Of a DNA stretch of 64,000 nucleotides, positions 12,284 through 23,921 are shown one piece after another. Origin of the DNA: Trifolium pratense (lineage: Eukaryota; Streptophyta; Magnoliopsida; Fabales; Fabaceae); assembly GCF_020283565.1 (NCBI RefSeq), contig NC_060059.1, forward strand, positions 40,416,338-40,480,337, in the 5' to 3' direction. Position 1 is the stretch's first letter. Each line of letters starts with the position of its first letter. The notes beneath the pieces are model-generated. The model ran no database searches. It was not told where the DNA came from and worked only from the letters and a program-made list of their open reading frames with translations. Both the position numbers and the translations under genes were made by a program.

Positions 12284-12310
12284 AATAATAATAATAATAA
12301 TAATAATAAT
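12284..12310. repeat. (AAT)n microsatellite
   Basis: Nine AAT units inside the hAT-type element. Confidence 0.9.
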
Positions 12311-12461
12311 ACATGAACACAATAAACTTAATTAATATTTCATATATATATCATTCCAATTGTTCATAACTTCATAACCAACCAAGTACTAAGTTAATAA
12401 AATAAGTAACCAACGGCCTATGCATCATTCACAATTAAACACAGACAGGATAAAGGAAAAA

Positions 12462-12600
12462 ATGAGATAGATGAAAATAGAGAGATGGATGAGATGAAAA
12501 CAGAGAGATGGTTTGAAACAGAGAGATGAGATAGATGAAAACAGAGAGATGGATGAGATGAAAACAGAGAGATGGTTTGAAACAGAGAGGTGAGATGAAA
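12462..12600. repeat. 64-bp minisatellite
   Basis: Two copies (12462-12525 and 12526-12589) plus a partial third, each made of agagagatgg / gatgagatgaaaac sub-blocks. The frames over it are low-complexity and not genes. Confidence 0.85.
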
Positions 12601-13034
12601 CGAAAGTGAAGGAAAGGAACAAGATGTTAGGTTTGAAACAGAGGAAACAAAAGGAAACAAAAGGAAAGGAACGAGATGTTATGAAGGAAGCAAGGCTGAA
12701 TCACGATTGAAGAATTGAGAATACACATGACGGCGTTTCTTTCTTCTCTGCGTATTTTTCTTAGGGTTTCTGAGAAAAAAGAAGCGTGTTTTGTACTCTG
12801 TGTCTTGACCCGACCCGGTTTGACTGCAAGGCCCAACCAATTTTAAACCCAAATCATTTTTTTTTTACGAACCTGGTATCTGCTTTACGCACCACCACAA
12901 AAATGCGCGAACCTGACTTCAAAAAGCCCCAAAAACGAACCTCCATGGGTTCTTAGCTCGTTTAGCCTTCATGAGCACGTAGGATCGTACGATCCTACGA
13001 CCCGGTGCGCGAACCTGACTACATTGATCTCAAC

Positions 13035-13680
13035 ACACAATCACTTTCACTTCATTGTAAATTATCTTAGCAATAAAAACTTCCAAAATTTAGTGAGGAG
13101 AAAAATCCTAAAAATTGTGAAATAGAGATCAAAAACTAAAATTTAAAGCTAAAAATACTAAGACTTTAATTTTAACAAAATAGATTATCAAAGTACATAT
13201 ATATCCTTTATTCTTTTTGAAGCTAGGTGATTGAAGTGTAGAGAGGGGTTTGAACTTTGAAGGGTTACTTCCCAATGAATCAGATTCCACTATGTGTATA
13301 TCTTTCTTTGTAGTTCTAATTTCTAATCCTACAGCAATGCATGCAGAGATTCCATCTCTGTCACGTCTACACCAAACTACAGCAAATGATAGCAATTGTT
13401 GCTTTGACTTAGGATACATGGTGAAAATTATAGCTAGCTAGCACTTGTACTCGTTTACCATTAAAAGTAAAGCAATTGTACTCGTTTTTTCCAGAGCCTT
13501 TGAACTTAGATGCATGTACAACAATCTATTGTCATTCTTTGGTCGTCATCATCAGCATCACGTTGTGTTTGTGTACAAAGTGCTTCAACAGTCACACTCC
13601 ATAGTGTGATATCTACTCATGTGACTCTCCAATTAGGGTCCACATTTACCCGTCAGCATTACGAATGTTAGAACAAAATA
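13035..13680. other. intergenic, no gene seen
   Basis: The opposing frames at 13129-13441 overlap each other and carry no family motif. Confidence 0.4.
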
Positions 13681-13683
13681 TGT

Positions 13684-13750
13684 TTTTTTGGGATTTGAAC
13701 TCCGACCTCTGCATATAAAATGCAATGTTGATATCAACTGATTTATAATT
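13684..13750 (-). mobile_element. tRNA-derived SINE fragment (antisense)
   Basis: On the minus strand it reads aatcagttgatatcaacat (A-box-like), then gcagaggtcggagttcaaat (B-box-like) followed by an A run. Boxes and spacing match a pol III internal promoter of tRNA type. No TSD identified; the body after the B box is missing. Confidence 0.55.
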
Positions 13751-13759
13751 ATGGGATCA

Positions 13760-15290
13760 AATGCATCTTTTTCTATCAAGTCTTTACTGTTATCTTTTTT
13801 CAATTATTTAAATTTATAATTTTTTTGACAAATTCTTTTGATGTTACAACTTTTTTTTTATGAATGATAATTTTATAAATTAACTCATATTTACTCTTTT
13901 TTATATCATATCCCTTAACTATATTTCTTTGTGTTAAATAATTAACTCATCTTTATCACTTCAAACATATACGCTCATATGAAATTGTTTAAGTTAGAGA
14001 GTTAAAAAGTAAATTACTGTTGTTCTTTGTTAATTTAAAGATGATTTTAGTGTAAGTTTTTTATTTGAGTTTAGTCCTTGTAAATTTAAAAATAATTGTT
14101 TAAAAAGGTTTGAAATTTGTGATTAAGAGCAAAAATTTTACGACTATAGGGATATTACCTGTCATGTGGTCAATTAAAGGACCCAATCTGGGATCCACTT
14201 ATCCTTTTAGAACAGAACAAATTGTTAATGGATTAGGAGTTTCTCTTTGGTGTTTTAATTGATATGATACTTTTGTTTTGACTAATTGGAGAGTAAGGTT
14301 ATTGCACCATTAGGCCACTGCTCCTACCATAAAATATGTGATCTGAGGGGTGGAGGTTGTCTTCGGTCACTCGCATTTTCTTCCTGTGCAATCATACCCA
14401 TTTATTTCTTTGGCCCACAAAATTTTAATTATTAAAAAATCAATCAAAGGAGGAGATTTCATTGGATATTTTTCAGTACGGGAGAGAATTCCTTCCCGTG
14501 ATCTAAGGTGTGGATCTCGAATGGGGGACGAAGATGATGTGGTGGAGGATGACAACTTAACATCTATAGTGAGAAGTCATACCTATTTCGATATTCAAGT
14601 TAATAAGAAATTAAACAAAGTCTGAGGTAATAAAATGGTCCGAATTTTCGAAAGCTTGTTGGGGACATTATAGATACGTGGATCTTATTATGAACCATAA
14701 ACCAACGTATTATTGAGTGTTTTGGATCAACTCTAGCAGTTTCTCTAATATTTTTTATACTGTTATAATATTGATCATTCATCCAACACTTTTTTTTTCT
14801 CTTCTTATTTTCTTTGTGGTTCAAATCAACCACTGGATTAGAAAAAAATAGAGAATGATGAACATAAAAAGTTGGAGAGAAGTCAAATCCCTTATTGAGA
14901 ACATTCATTCAGCCGAAATGACCTTCCAGAATGTTCCATGCATAGAATTGGACCTAAGGTATGGATTTCAAGTTTGAATCAACCATGACCCAATCTGAAA
15001 CAATATGCATGAGGTTAGGATTTTAGAGTGAGAATCCTTTTGCATGAGAATGATATATAATTCTCAGTGCAGAGCTAGGATCATAAATGTGAAGACGAAT
15101 ATGGTGTTCTCGCCATTAATAAATATTGGAATAATGATGAAATAACTTCTGTGACCATCGAACGGAATCACATAATTTTGAACCAACGCATCGATCTCGA
15201 TGCTGAATCGGACTCATTACATTGCCCATCCAAAACTATATATTTATCTCATTTTAAATAAAACTATCAATTTGTTTTGCCAGATGGAAT
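13760..15290. other. intergenic upstream of the D14 gene
   Basis: No gene supported. Opposed short frames at 14350-14908 have no recognisable domain. Confidence 0.4.
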
Positions 15291-15300
15291 ATTCTAACCC

Positions 15301-15308
15301 TATAAATA
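15301..15308 (+). promoter_or_regulatory. probable TATA box of the D14 gene
   Basis: TATAAATA lies 177 bp upstream of the start codon, leaving a 5' leader of about 150 nt. It is the best TATA match in the upstream region. Confidence 0.55.
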
Positions 15309-15484
15309 CCACTCAACTAAAGGAAAGGCTCCATGAGATAGAAAATAAGAATAGAATATTGCTTTGGCTCATATCCAAAATTCCCAAAAGACAAACGCCA
15401 AAAATAAAACCCATATCCAAAACATAAATCTATTGTTCCAATCCACTGCCACACCAAGCCTTTGTTGACCAACTGTCCAAAAAC

Positions 15485-16675
15485 ATGGGCAGTACTTCCA
15501 TCCTCGATGCACTCAATGTCCGTGTTGAAGGCTCCGGCGACAAATACCTCGTTTTCGCTCATGGCTTCGGCACCGACCAATCTGCGTGGCAGCGCGTGCT
15601 CCCTTACTTCACCCGTAACTACAAAGTCATTCTCTATGACCTTGTTTGTGCCGGTAGCGTCAACCCCGATTACTTCGATTACCGTCGCTACACTGCTCTC
15701 GACGCTTACGTCGATGACCTCCTTAACATCCTTGACTCCCTCCACGTCACTCGCTGTGCTTATGTTGGTCACTCCATCTCCGCCATGATAGGAATGTTAG
15801 CTTCCATTCGCCGCCCTGAACTCTTCTCTAAACTCATCCTCATCGGTGCTTCCCCAAGGTAACATCACAATATTGTTAGTTATGCTTATCAAAAAAAAAA
15901 AAACAAAAAAAAAACAATATTGTTAGTTATAACTAATTTGTAACAGAATCAGTTAGTTAGTTAGTTATAACTAATTTGAACTCATTTGTAACAAAATGAA
16001 AACGAGTTAGTTTAGTCACTACTCAGCTGACTCTTCTGGCTTCGATTCGTTTTATTATTGATTTGCACCGCAAGAAATTTGATTTTTGGCGGTTATTGTT
16101 TTTGTTACAAGTGCTTTCCAACGACTTCTAACAAAAAAAAATACCGTTAAAAATCAAATTTCTTGTAGTGTTATCTCTTGTTGTTTCGATTCGTTTGTAC
16201 ATGAAGAAAATTTAGTATTCTATGTGTTGATTTTTTGTTCAGATTCTTGAATGATGGAGAAAATTACCATGGAGGATTTGAGCAAGGAGAAATTGAGCAT
16301 GTATTTTCTGCAATGGAAGCAAACTATGAAGCGTGGGTGAACGGTTTTGCGCCGTTGGCGGTTGGCGCGGATGTTCCGGCGGCGGTTAGAGAATTTTCTA
16401 GAACTCTATTCAACATGAGACCAGACATAACACTTTTTGTTTCAAGAACAGTTTTCAACAGTGATCTGAGAGGGATTTTAGGATTGGTTAAAGTACCTTG
16501 TTGTATTATGCAAACGGCGAGGGACATGTCGGTTCCAGCGGCGGTGGCGACGTACATGAAGGAGCATCTTGGCGGGAAGAGTACGATTCAGTGGCTGGAC
16601 ACGGAGGGGCATCTTCCTCATTTGAGTGCTCCTTCTTACTTGGCTCATCAGTTAGAGATAGCACTTTCGCAGTAA
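15485..16675 (+). CDS. D14: strigolactone receptor D14 (alpha/beta hydrolase)
   Basis: Exons 15485-15858 and 16243-16675 give 268 residues, against about 267 for Arabidopsis D14. The intron splits the codon of an Arg that ends the GASPR motif. Seen in the sequence: the oxyanion-hole region [11 protein letters not shown], the nucleophile elbow GHSISAMIG (Ser97), the acid in TARDMSVP (Asp219) and the base in [11 protein letters not shown] (His248), so the catalytic triad is complete. D14 proteins bind and slowly hydrolyse strigolactones, then recruit the F-box protein MAX2/D3 and D53/SMXL repressors to control shoot branching. [15 protein letters not shown] and [18 protein letters not shown] are much closer to D14 than to the KAI2 paralogue. 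The gene looks intact. Its short intron holds two transposon traces. Confidence 0.96.
15867..15930 (+). mobile_element. oligo(A) micro-insertion in the D14 intron, 17-bp TSD
   Basis: Perfect 17-bp repeat acaatattgttagttat (15867-15883, 15914-15930) flanks a 30-nt insert: gcttatc followed by A runs broken by a few c. Confidence 0.7.
16066..16170. mobile_element. mini-CACTA (105 bp) in the D14 intron
   Basis: The left end caccgcaagaaatttgattt and the right end, read in reverse complement as cactacaagaaatttgattt, form an inverted repeat of about 28 bp. The right terminus shares cactacaagaaa with the two large CACTA elements here. Flanking triplets ttg and tta match at two of three positions, consistent with a mutated 3-bp TSD. 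Confidence 0.65.
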
Positions 16676-17292
16676 CGCGTGGGGTTTAAGATTGTGTTGG
16701 GCGCGTGAATTTGGGTTGTTAAATATAGTAAGCTGACCAATAGTACTGGTCTAATCTCTAGAAAGGGACACGTGTCGAATAATGTGTGGGTTTTGGGTCA
16801 TAGAGTTCATGAGATTTTTAATTTAGGATAAGAATCTGCACGTGATGTCATGTGATGTGTGGCCATTTTTAGGTTTTTCTCTTTTAATTTGTAGTAATTG
16901 TAAAAGGAAACAAAGAAAAAGAAAAAAAAAAGAAAAAGAAATGTCTTGTTTCTTTTATTATATAGTATAATCATCGTGATTAATTAGTAGTTATAAAGGT
17001 CTCTTGTTAGTTATTTCTACTGGTTTATTCTTTGTGTTTTAAAATTTTATCCAGTGATGATGATTATCAATTATTTGATGCGACCTTGTGTTGTGTATGC
17101 CTTGTTGCTTTTTCATGCAAAAATCCACAATATGAATGGTCCACTTATATATGGGCTTTGGCCCTGTTCAAACTCCTGTACAAATTTCATACTCAAATGT
17201 TTGACTTATCCAAAAAAAAGTTAATAGAAATTGATTTTTCATATACAAATTTTGATATAAATTACGATTCTTTTTGTGGTTAGGCTTGTTTT
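16676..17292. other. D14 3' flank
   Basis: No second gene seen. The 83-residue frame at 17032-17283 has no motif. Confidence 0.4.
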
Positions 17293-17465
17293 TGTTAGAT
17301 AATAAAATAATAGTTTATATTATTGGGTCTGTTAGTTTAGAGTCCATTAGGTTTTATTATATATTTTTTAGTAACTTTTTTGTAATGTTAAGCTAATACA
17401 ACGATATTCTATTGAAACTCTAGCCGTCTTTCTCTTTTCTTATTTGTGTATCTCTGATTCTAACA
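17293..17465. mobile_element. probable solo LTR, 173 bp
   Basis: Begins tgttag and ends ctaaca, the inverted ends typical of LTRs, with attatatatttt as an internal TATA-like box. Flanking pentamers gtttt and atttt match at four of five positions. No internal retrotransposon domain is adjacent. Confidence 0.45.
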
Positions 17466-17469
17466 ATTT

Positions 17470-18832
17470 TAATGTCTATAACAAGCATAACAAATTTCGT
17501 TAGGTCAACTTTTAAGCACTTTCAAAAACTTAAACATACATGAAATAAAGTGCAATTTTTCTACAAATCTAAATATGGCTTATCAAACATATATAAAAGG
17601 AGGCACATTGAGGGTAGTCTCGTGTTGCACCCAACGTGTCATTTTTGGTTGATTTGACAATGTCCATACTTTGTCGAGTCATTTTTATGTTAAAATAACA
17701 GCTCTCTAGAAATTATGTGTAAAAAATAACACAGATAAAAAATTAGGGACCACATCTTGCATATTATATTAAGGTTTGTGTCTATCGAATAATAATAAAA
17801 AATATTCAAAATTAAAGTCACTCTTGTATAGGAGCAAATGCTATTTGACATGACTCATTAACCAACATAGATCGATGACAAGGAAATCAAAGAATGAAAT
17901 AAAATACATGGGTGAGAAAAAATAAAAGTAGTGATGATCTTACGTGATCGAAAATAAACGGACGAGCTTGAACAACATTCCTCGAGATGAATTTGGAGGG
18001 TGGAACATATAAACACTTTGATGCTTAAATCAGTAAGAGATCAAATAGTGAGATATTTTATAGGATTGAAATTGCGTACTTTGCATTGTAGTGAATGATT
18101 GCTTTTATAAATGGAGAAGCTGTTGATGATTGTAGTAGGCCATTACAAACGGTGTCTCATCAATGTTTCGATTTGGTGACTGTTAAAGCATTACGACTCA
18201 GAGAAGAGATCTGAGGTCGATTGTGGAGTTTATTGGATTGAGTTTTTTTTACAATGGAGTTCAAGTCGAAGGTGGGGTGGATTTTTGACTAGTCCAAAAC
18301 CAATAATATAGTACTATTAGTATTAGTAATATAAGTCATTTTGTCTATATTTGTGTGTGTTGGCACCAACAAGCATTTTCCTTATGTAGTAATGCAAGAG
18401 GGTCAAAGATAAAACCATGAATAATTTTGGTCAGACACCAGCTAATGCAAATATACAGAATCTAGTTCATTTTGAATTGAAATTCCTTAAGCTGTAATCT
18501 ACAAAATGTCTTTAACAAGTACTTCTATTTACAGTATACTTGTTAAAGACATTTAATCCCTTTTTTAGGTGGGTATCGAATGATTGTCGTGCTTGTGAAT
18601 CTGATTTTAGACAGTTGATCTTTGAATAAATTCTGGTTTCCCTAATTAAACATTTTTATGACAGAACTAATTAATTAAACGTTAGTATTTTATCCATTGG
18701 TATTAGTATTACTTTTTAATATCACTTCCCATTAGTCTTTTTTAAATGAGCCAGGTTCATTTAATTATTTAAATCCCAAGTTAGGCTTTTTATTAATATA
18801 TATCTAAGTTGACACTCGACCAGTTTGTTTCT
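17470..18832. other. intergenic, one perfect hairpin
   Basis: No gene seen. Positions 18504-18521 and 18537-18554 are perfect 18-bp inverted repeats with a 15-nt loop. Confidence 0.5.
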
Positions 18833-18841
18833 AAATAAACT

Positions 18842-19095
18842 GATGTTTTCTCTCCCCACCTCCCATGAATCTTTTATACCCCCAATATTTCAATTTTGCC
18901 CTTGTAGAAAAATTCGGTTCGCAGAAACTGAATTTTTACTAGTGCAAATTCAGAGTAAATTTCAGTTTTTAGAAACCGAAATTTGTTTTCATGGCAAAAA
19001 AAAACTTCGGTTTTTACGAACCGAAATTTTTTCAGGGGCAAAATTAAAAATTCAAGAGGGATAAAAGATTCACGAGGGTGGGAAGAGAAAACATC
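18842..19095. mobile_element. Mutator-type MITE, 254 bp
   Basis: Ends gatgttttctct...agagaaaacatc are inverted; perfect 9-bp TSD aaataaact at 18833-18841 and 19096-19104. The interior alternates ttcggtt and aaccgaa blocks that can fold on themselves. A second copy lies at 52580-52836. Confidence 0.85.
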
Positions 19096-19104
19096 AAATA
19101 AACT

Positions 19105-20154
19105 TAAATATGTAAAAGAGGCCTATAATGTGATGTTGGGTTTGTCAACTAAAACCCATGTGATCGATATTATTGGACCTTTTCTGGTCATTCAATTTTA
19201 AAACTATTAAGGGTGTTGTAATCTTGTCTCCCCATGCAAATATTTTTTTATTAGAAAATGAAAACAAGTTTAAAAAGTATGCATTGTTTCTTCTACTAAA
19301 GAAAAAAATATTATGCACTAGAAAACGACTACTATGCATATGGACTATGAAGAGATTTTAGGAGTTAATTAACACAGCAAAGTAGATGATGATTGATATG
19401 AGTGAGTATTTGTGAGCTATTCTGTTTTTATAAGCTATTTGACAATCGTTACGTTTTTATACAGTTTGCATTCGACACTTTTGACTTTCTAGTACTAGAG
19501 GCAAAAGAGTTCAAGATGATAATTCACTCTCGTGCTTTTAGACTCCCTTAAGTCCCAACCATTTTTTTACAGCAGTAAACAACACTTAGAATTTTTACAA
19601 ACCAGTGACTAAATCTAAATCATCTAATTAAATTCTATAGGGAAAACACGGTATTTGATTTGTTCATGCTTTGACTAACGGTAGAGTAGAGTTGATTATT
19701 TTAGTCAAATATGTTTATAGATAGATAAGTTATCGGGCTCGGTCCATTATATCCGCAATTTGCAAACATTTGGACCAAGTAAAGTTGCAAACTCAGCCCA
19801 ACATGTTTTTTTTTTTCTTCCGGTTTTGTATAAGTATTATACTAATTTCTTTACCCTTTATTGTAAAAGGAACAAAAATTCAAAAAAGAAGGAAAAGAAA
19901 TATATTTAATAATTTTAACAATTCAAGAACACTTTGATGAGATGATAGTAATCTCTTTACATAACTAGAGATTTTGAGTTCAAATTCAATCTTAAAAATA
20001 CAATCACTAATTCTTATGTGGGAGAACTTTGTCATTCACTATAGTAATTAGTAATATCTAGTTCGAAAAATTAATTTATAAAATTGTACACAGAAATATT
20101 CAGCTAAAAAAAATTAAAAATTAATTATGGTCCTTTAAAGTCATAACATCTATC
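19105..20154. other. intergenic, no gene seen
   Basis: AT-rich; overlapping opposite short frames near 19145-19361 are not supported. Confidence 0.4.
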
Positions 20155-20156
20155 AA

Positions 20157-20212
20157 ATCATGTGCTTTAAATGCTTATCAAAAAAAAAAAAAAAAAAATC
20201 ATGTGCTTTAAA
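20157..20212 (+). mobile_element. oligo(A) micro-insertion with 15-bp TSD
   Basis: Repeat atcatgtgctttaaa (20157-20171, 20198-20212) flanks tgcttatc plus an A run. Same insert type as at 631 and 15884. Confidence 0.65.
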
Positions 20213-20219
20213 AATAAAA

Positions 20220-20845
20220 CGAGGATTCAATTTCAAATTAAGATTTTCAAAAGCACTCAAGTGGGCAAGTGGCATGCTTTAGTTCACACACTATCATGCT
20301 TTTCTGTTCTCTTGCCACACGTTGCACACAAGGAAGAAATTTATATTAATTACTGTTTTGCTTGCCAAACTAATTATAACCCACAACCCCACACATAATC
20401 ATTCTGCTTGAAATTGAATTGCTGCATGTGCTTTTACATCCTGTGACTATCATTTTAGACTCACCGCAATTCCGCACAAAGGCACTACACATTCCCACTC
20501 CCTTTGCCAAACCTCCCATCCTGTAACTCTATAATAATACCTCCACAACATGCAATACTATTCTTCTTACACACACCATCCGTTTCACATAATTTCCTGC
20601 AGGAGGCTGCCATCCTATATTCATTATAATACGTTCCGAGAAGCTCATCATTGCATTCACAGTTTTCGCTTGATAATAATCAACCACTAATCTTGAAACA
20701 TGGAATTCTTCAATAAAGCCAGATGTTCTCTTTTTTTGCTGGAACCACTTAGAGCCAAAATGTAATTACTAAAGTGCAATCTCTTAAAGCATGTAACGTG
20801 AGATTCTACTTAACTGGCAAAAAATTTAAAATTGTTAGGTCGAAC
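20220..20845. other. intergenic, no gene seen
   Basis: No coding support. Confidence 0.4.
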
Positions 20846-20853
20846 GTCATGAT

Positions 20854-21421
20854 CTATGAAGCACGAATTCTGATACGGACACCGCGAGACGACACGGTCA
20901 CGGACACCGCGACATTACTAATGTAAAAAATATAAGACACCGACACAACTACATATTTATGAAACCATATAATTGAGAATCAAAATATATACATGTAAAT
21001 TTAATTTGAGCAAGTTATTTTTTTTAAAAAAAATTTAAAACAAGATATGATAGTATTTTACCTTTATTTATCCATCTACGATCGGAAAAACTAAAAATAT
21101 CGTAATCTAAATGTAATGTCTTCAATCCCTCATTGATCAATATTCTTGTTTCTACACATCATTAACTCTTGTAGATATGTCTGATATGTGCATAAGGAGA
21201 GTATAAGCAAAGAAAAAATAATTATTTTTGGGACAATTGTCGGACACGTGTCATATGAGTGTCTTACAAGTGTCGAACACCGATCAAATGAGTGTCAAAT
21301 TGAAGGAAAAATTGAATTTTTTCCGACACTGATATGAGCTATCCGACACGTGTCGGACGAGTGTCATACAAGTGTCGGACATCGCGACACGCCTAAACAT
21401 AGAGGTGTCGGTGCTTCCTAG
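20854..21421. mobile_element. hAT-type non-autonomous element, 568 bp
   Basis: Ends ctatgaagcac / gtgcttcctag form an imperfect inverted repeat; 8-bp TSD gtcatgat at 20846-20853 and 21422-21429. Subterminal regions repeat gacac, gtgtcgg and cacgtgtc units in both orientations. No transposase frame. Confidence 0.75.
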
Positions 21422-21462
21422 GTCATGATTGAGTTCGAACCCTAATTCTCTCACTTGTGTGA
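21422..21462 (+). mobile_element. SINE-like remnant hosting the hAT and SINE insertions
   Basis: When the hAT element is removed, the sequence contains gtcatgattgagttcgaacc, with a B-box-like gagttcgaaccct, followed by ctctcacttgtgtga and continuing at 26654. An A box is not clear. It is the oldest layer of the nest. Confidence 0.4.
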
Positions 21463-22145
21463 TTATTTTTTTTTTTTGAAAACTTGGTAACCGACCTTAG
21501 CACCGACTAATTCAAGGGGACCAATCTCACAGCTCACTTGCGGGGGCTCCATTTAAAGCCAGAGTTTTTTTTGCTCTGTATGGACTTAATTATCCCACCG
21601 AAATTGCCACCAGGGGAAATCGAACCTGAGACCTTGAGAGGAGCACACTACAAGAAAACATAATATTACTGACCAAACTTATTGAGGGCTAAAAGCCCTC
21701 AGTAATGCATTTGTGGGATATTGAAGGCTTATGGCCGTCAGTAAGTAGTCTTGAAGAACGGAAATAATTAAAAAATTAACTATTAAGCATTAGTGACGGT
21801 CCTGGGCCGTCAGTATTGCACTGCCTATTTCAGACGGTCCCAGGCCGTCAGTATCGCACTAGCCGTTAAGCATTTATGACGGTCCTGGGCCGTCAGTAAC
21901 GCATGTGATTTATGACGGTCCCAGGCCGTCAGTAAGCACATTTCCGTTGGACAATTATGACGGCTTATGGCCGTCAGTAATTGCTTGATTTTGAATTTTA
22001 AATTGTAACGGTCAATTATGACTACTCCTATATATTACTACTCCTTCACTTCATTTTTTTCATTTCCATTCTCTCTCCAAATTTTATCTAACTTCTCTCT
22101 TAAATTTTCTCTAATTTCATACTTTCAACTTAATCTCCATACAAA

Positions 22146-22900
22146 AAGTGGTAAGTGTTTGTGTTTTACTTTTACGAATTTAAAATTTTTGTTTTGTTAT
22201 TTAAATGTATATGTTCTAATATTTGTGTTTTACCATTTTTAATAGCAAGTCTTATTCTCGTGAGGAGCGGAGTTCGTGGGCTAGGTGCGCGCCAAGTAAG
22301 AATCTACTCGGCACCCAAGTAAGTAACGTAATTTTAATTTATATAGTGATAGTTTTTTTTTATCGTATACTTAGTAATAGTTATTAATTAATACTTTGTA
22401 ATTTATTACTAATATTTTCTTATCACTATGTATAAAAGTTATTGTTTTTGTAAAAAAAATTAAAAAAATATATTTAATTTTGTTTATTTCGAAAACAGAA
22501 TTATTTTTTTTTAAATAAGTATTTTTTTTTTCAAAAAAACAGTATATTTATATTATTTTTTAAAAAAACGAAATTTTTTTAAAAAAAATTTATAAAAGAA
22601 ATTTTTTAACAGTTTGTGTATTTTTAAAAAAGTGATGTAATTTTCATATCTCCATCTAAAAAGTGGTAAGTGTTTGTGTTTTACTTTTAAAGTTAAAATT
22701 TTTACTTTGTTATTTAAATGTATATGTTCTAATAATTTGTTATTTACAATTTTTATTAGCAAATTCTCGTGGTCATCGGAGGTCGTGGGTTAGGAGCGGA
22801 GTTTGTGGTTAGGAGCGCGCGCCAAGTAAGACTCTACCCGGCACCCAAGTAAGTAATATATGTAATTTTAATTTATAATATTTAGTGATAGTTTTATTTT
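22146..22900. repeat. duplicated leader segment inside the CACTA element
   Basis: Segments 22146-22370 and 22655-22900 are diverged copies in direct orientation: both run from aaaagtggtaagtgtttgtg through gcgcgccaagtaag to ggcacccaagtaagtaa. They probably represent a duplicated 5' leader of the element's transcript. Confidence 0.75.
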
Positions 22901-23197
22901 TACCGTACACTTAGAAATAGTTACTAGCATTTTATTATTACTATGTATTTAAAAAAAGAAAAACAATTATATTTTAAAAAATTATAATATATATGTTAAA
23001 AAGTCGGTAGTTTTGTCAACTAAAAAACTTAGTATTTTTTAGATTTAATAAACCATAAACTTTAAAAATAAAATGTTAAAAGTTTATATGTTATTGTTGA
23101 GTAGACATATATATATGTCCAAAATACTTTTGAAAAATAAAGTAATAAATTTAATACATATATCGATCTAATTATATATTAATTAAACTACACAGAT

Positions 23198-23704
23198 ATG
23201 GATTTTAGCAATCGTAATTGGATGTACGATAGACATAATCCTGGAAAGAGGGGCCGGGTTAAAGAGGAATTTAAAATAGGGGTCGAAATGTTTATCAATA
23301 CAGTAAAATATAATGACATTGTGATACGTGAAGGGGGAATTAGATGTCCGTGTGTACTTTGTCGATGTACAAGAATACAGAGCGAAGATGAAATTAGGTC
23401 TCATTTATATAAAAAGGGATTCCAACCTAATTATTGGGTTTGGTCAAGTCATGGCGAAGGATGTTCCACGACTGTTCCCGTGAATCAAAATCGTGCTTCA
23501 AGCAGTGTTTTTCAGCCCGTTGTTGTTCCCCAATATTATCACCAGCATTATGATCCGTTTAATGAGATGGACAATATGATAACTAATGCCCTTGGGTTTA
23601 ATACGCCGATTTATGTGCCAAATGATGTCGACGACCCTGCTGATGATGAATATGACGCTGATGTTAACGTCGAGATTGGGATGACAATTAATTTTATAAT
23701 ATAG
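23198..23704 (+). pseudogene. TnpD N-terminal (transposase-associated) domain, truncated
   Basis: The 168-residue frame starts MDFSNRNWMYDRHNPGKRGR and contains FINTVKY, a CPCVLCRC cysteine motif, IRSHLYKKGF and YWVWSSHGEG in the order typical of the plant transposase-associated domain that begins CACTA TnpD proteins. In full-length proteins the Transposase_21 catalytic region follows over several hundred residues; here the frame ends shortly after an acidic stretch. The remainder is missing, most likely by internal deletion. It might still make a short DNA-binding protein, which is speculation. Confidence 0.75.
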
Positions 23705-23921
23705 TTATCCGCGTTGTAATAATATTAATCGTTGTACTTGAATATTTGTTTTTGGTTGCATTTGTTTATCGTTTAATGATGATGAATTATAAAACAATAT
23801 ATGTCATGTATTTCTTAATTAATTATATATATATTTGTCATGTATTTCTTAATTATATATATATTTGTCATGTATTTCTTAATTATATAAATATATTTAT
23901 CATATATTTTTTTTATTATAG

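Larger units (their letters stand above)
12143..13026. mobile_element. hAT-type non-autonomous element, 884 bp
   Basis: Termini are caatgtagtcaggttcgcg and its inverted copy (19 bp). The 8-bp repeat atctcaac (12135-12142 and 13027-13034) flanks it. Just inside both ends lie palindromes around gatcctacgtaggatc and taggatcgtacgatccta. Inside are an AAT microsatellite and a 64-bp minisatellite; no transposase frame. The CA...TG ends with an 8-bp TSD fit the hAT superfamily. Confidence 0.85.

Noticed and set aside
12418..12660. Frames with repeated HLSVSNHLSVF
   Set aside because: Translation of the 64-bp minisatellite.
15317..15772. 151-residue open frame antisense to D14 exon 1
   Set aside because: It is the complement of a codon-biased exon; it has no domain and the D14 frame is unequivocal.
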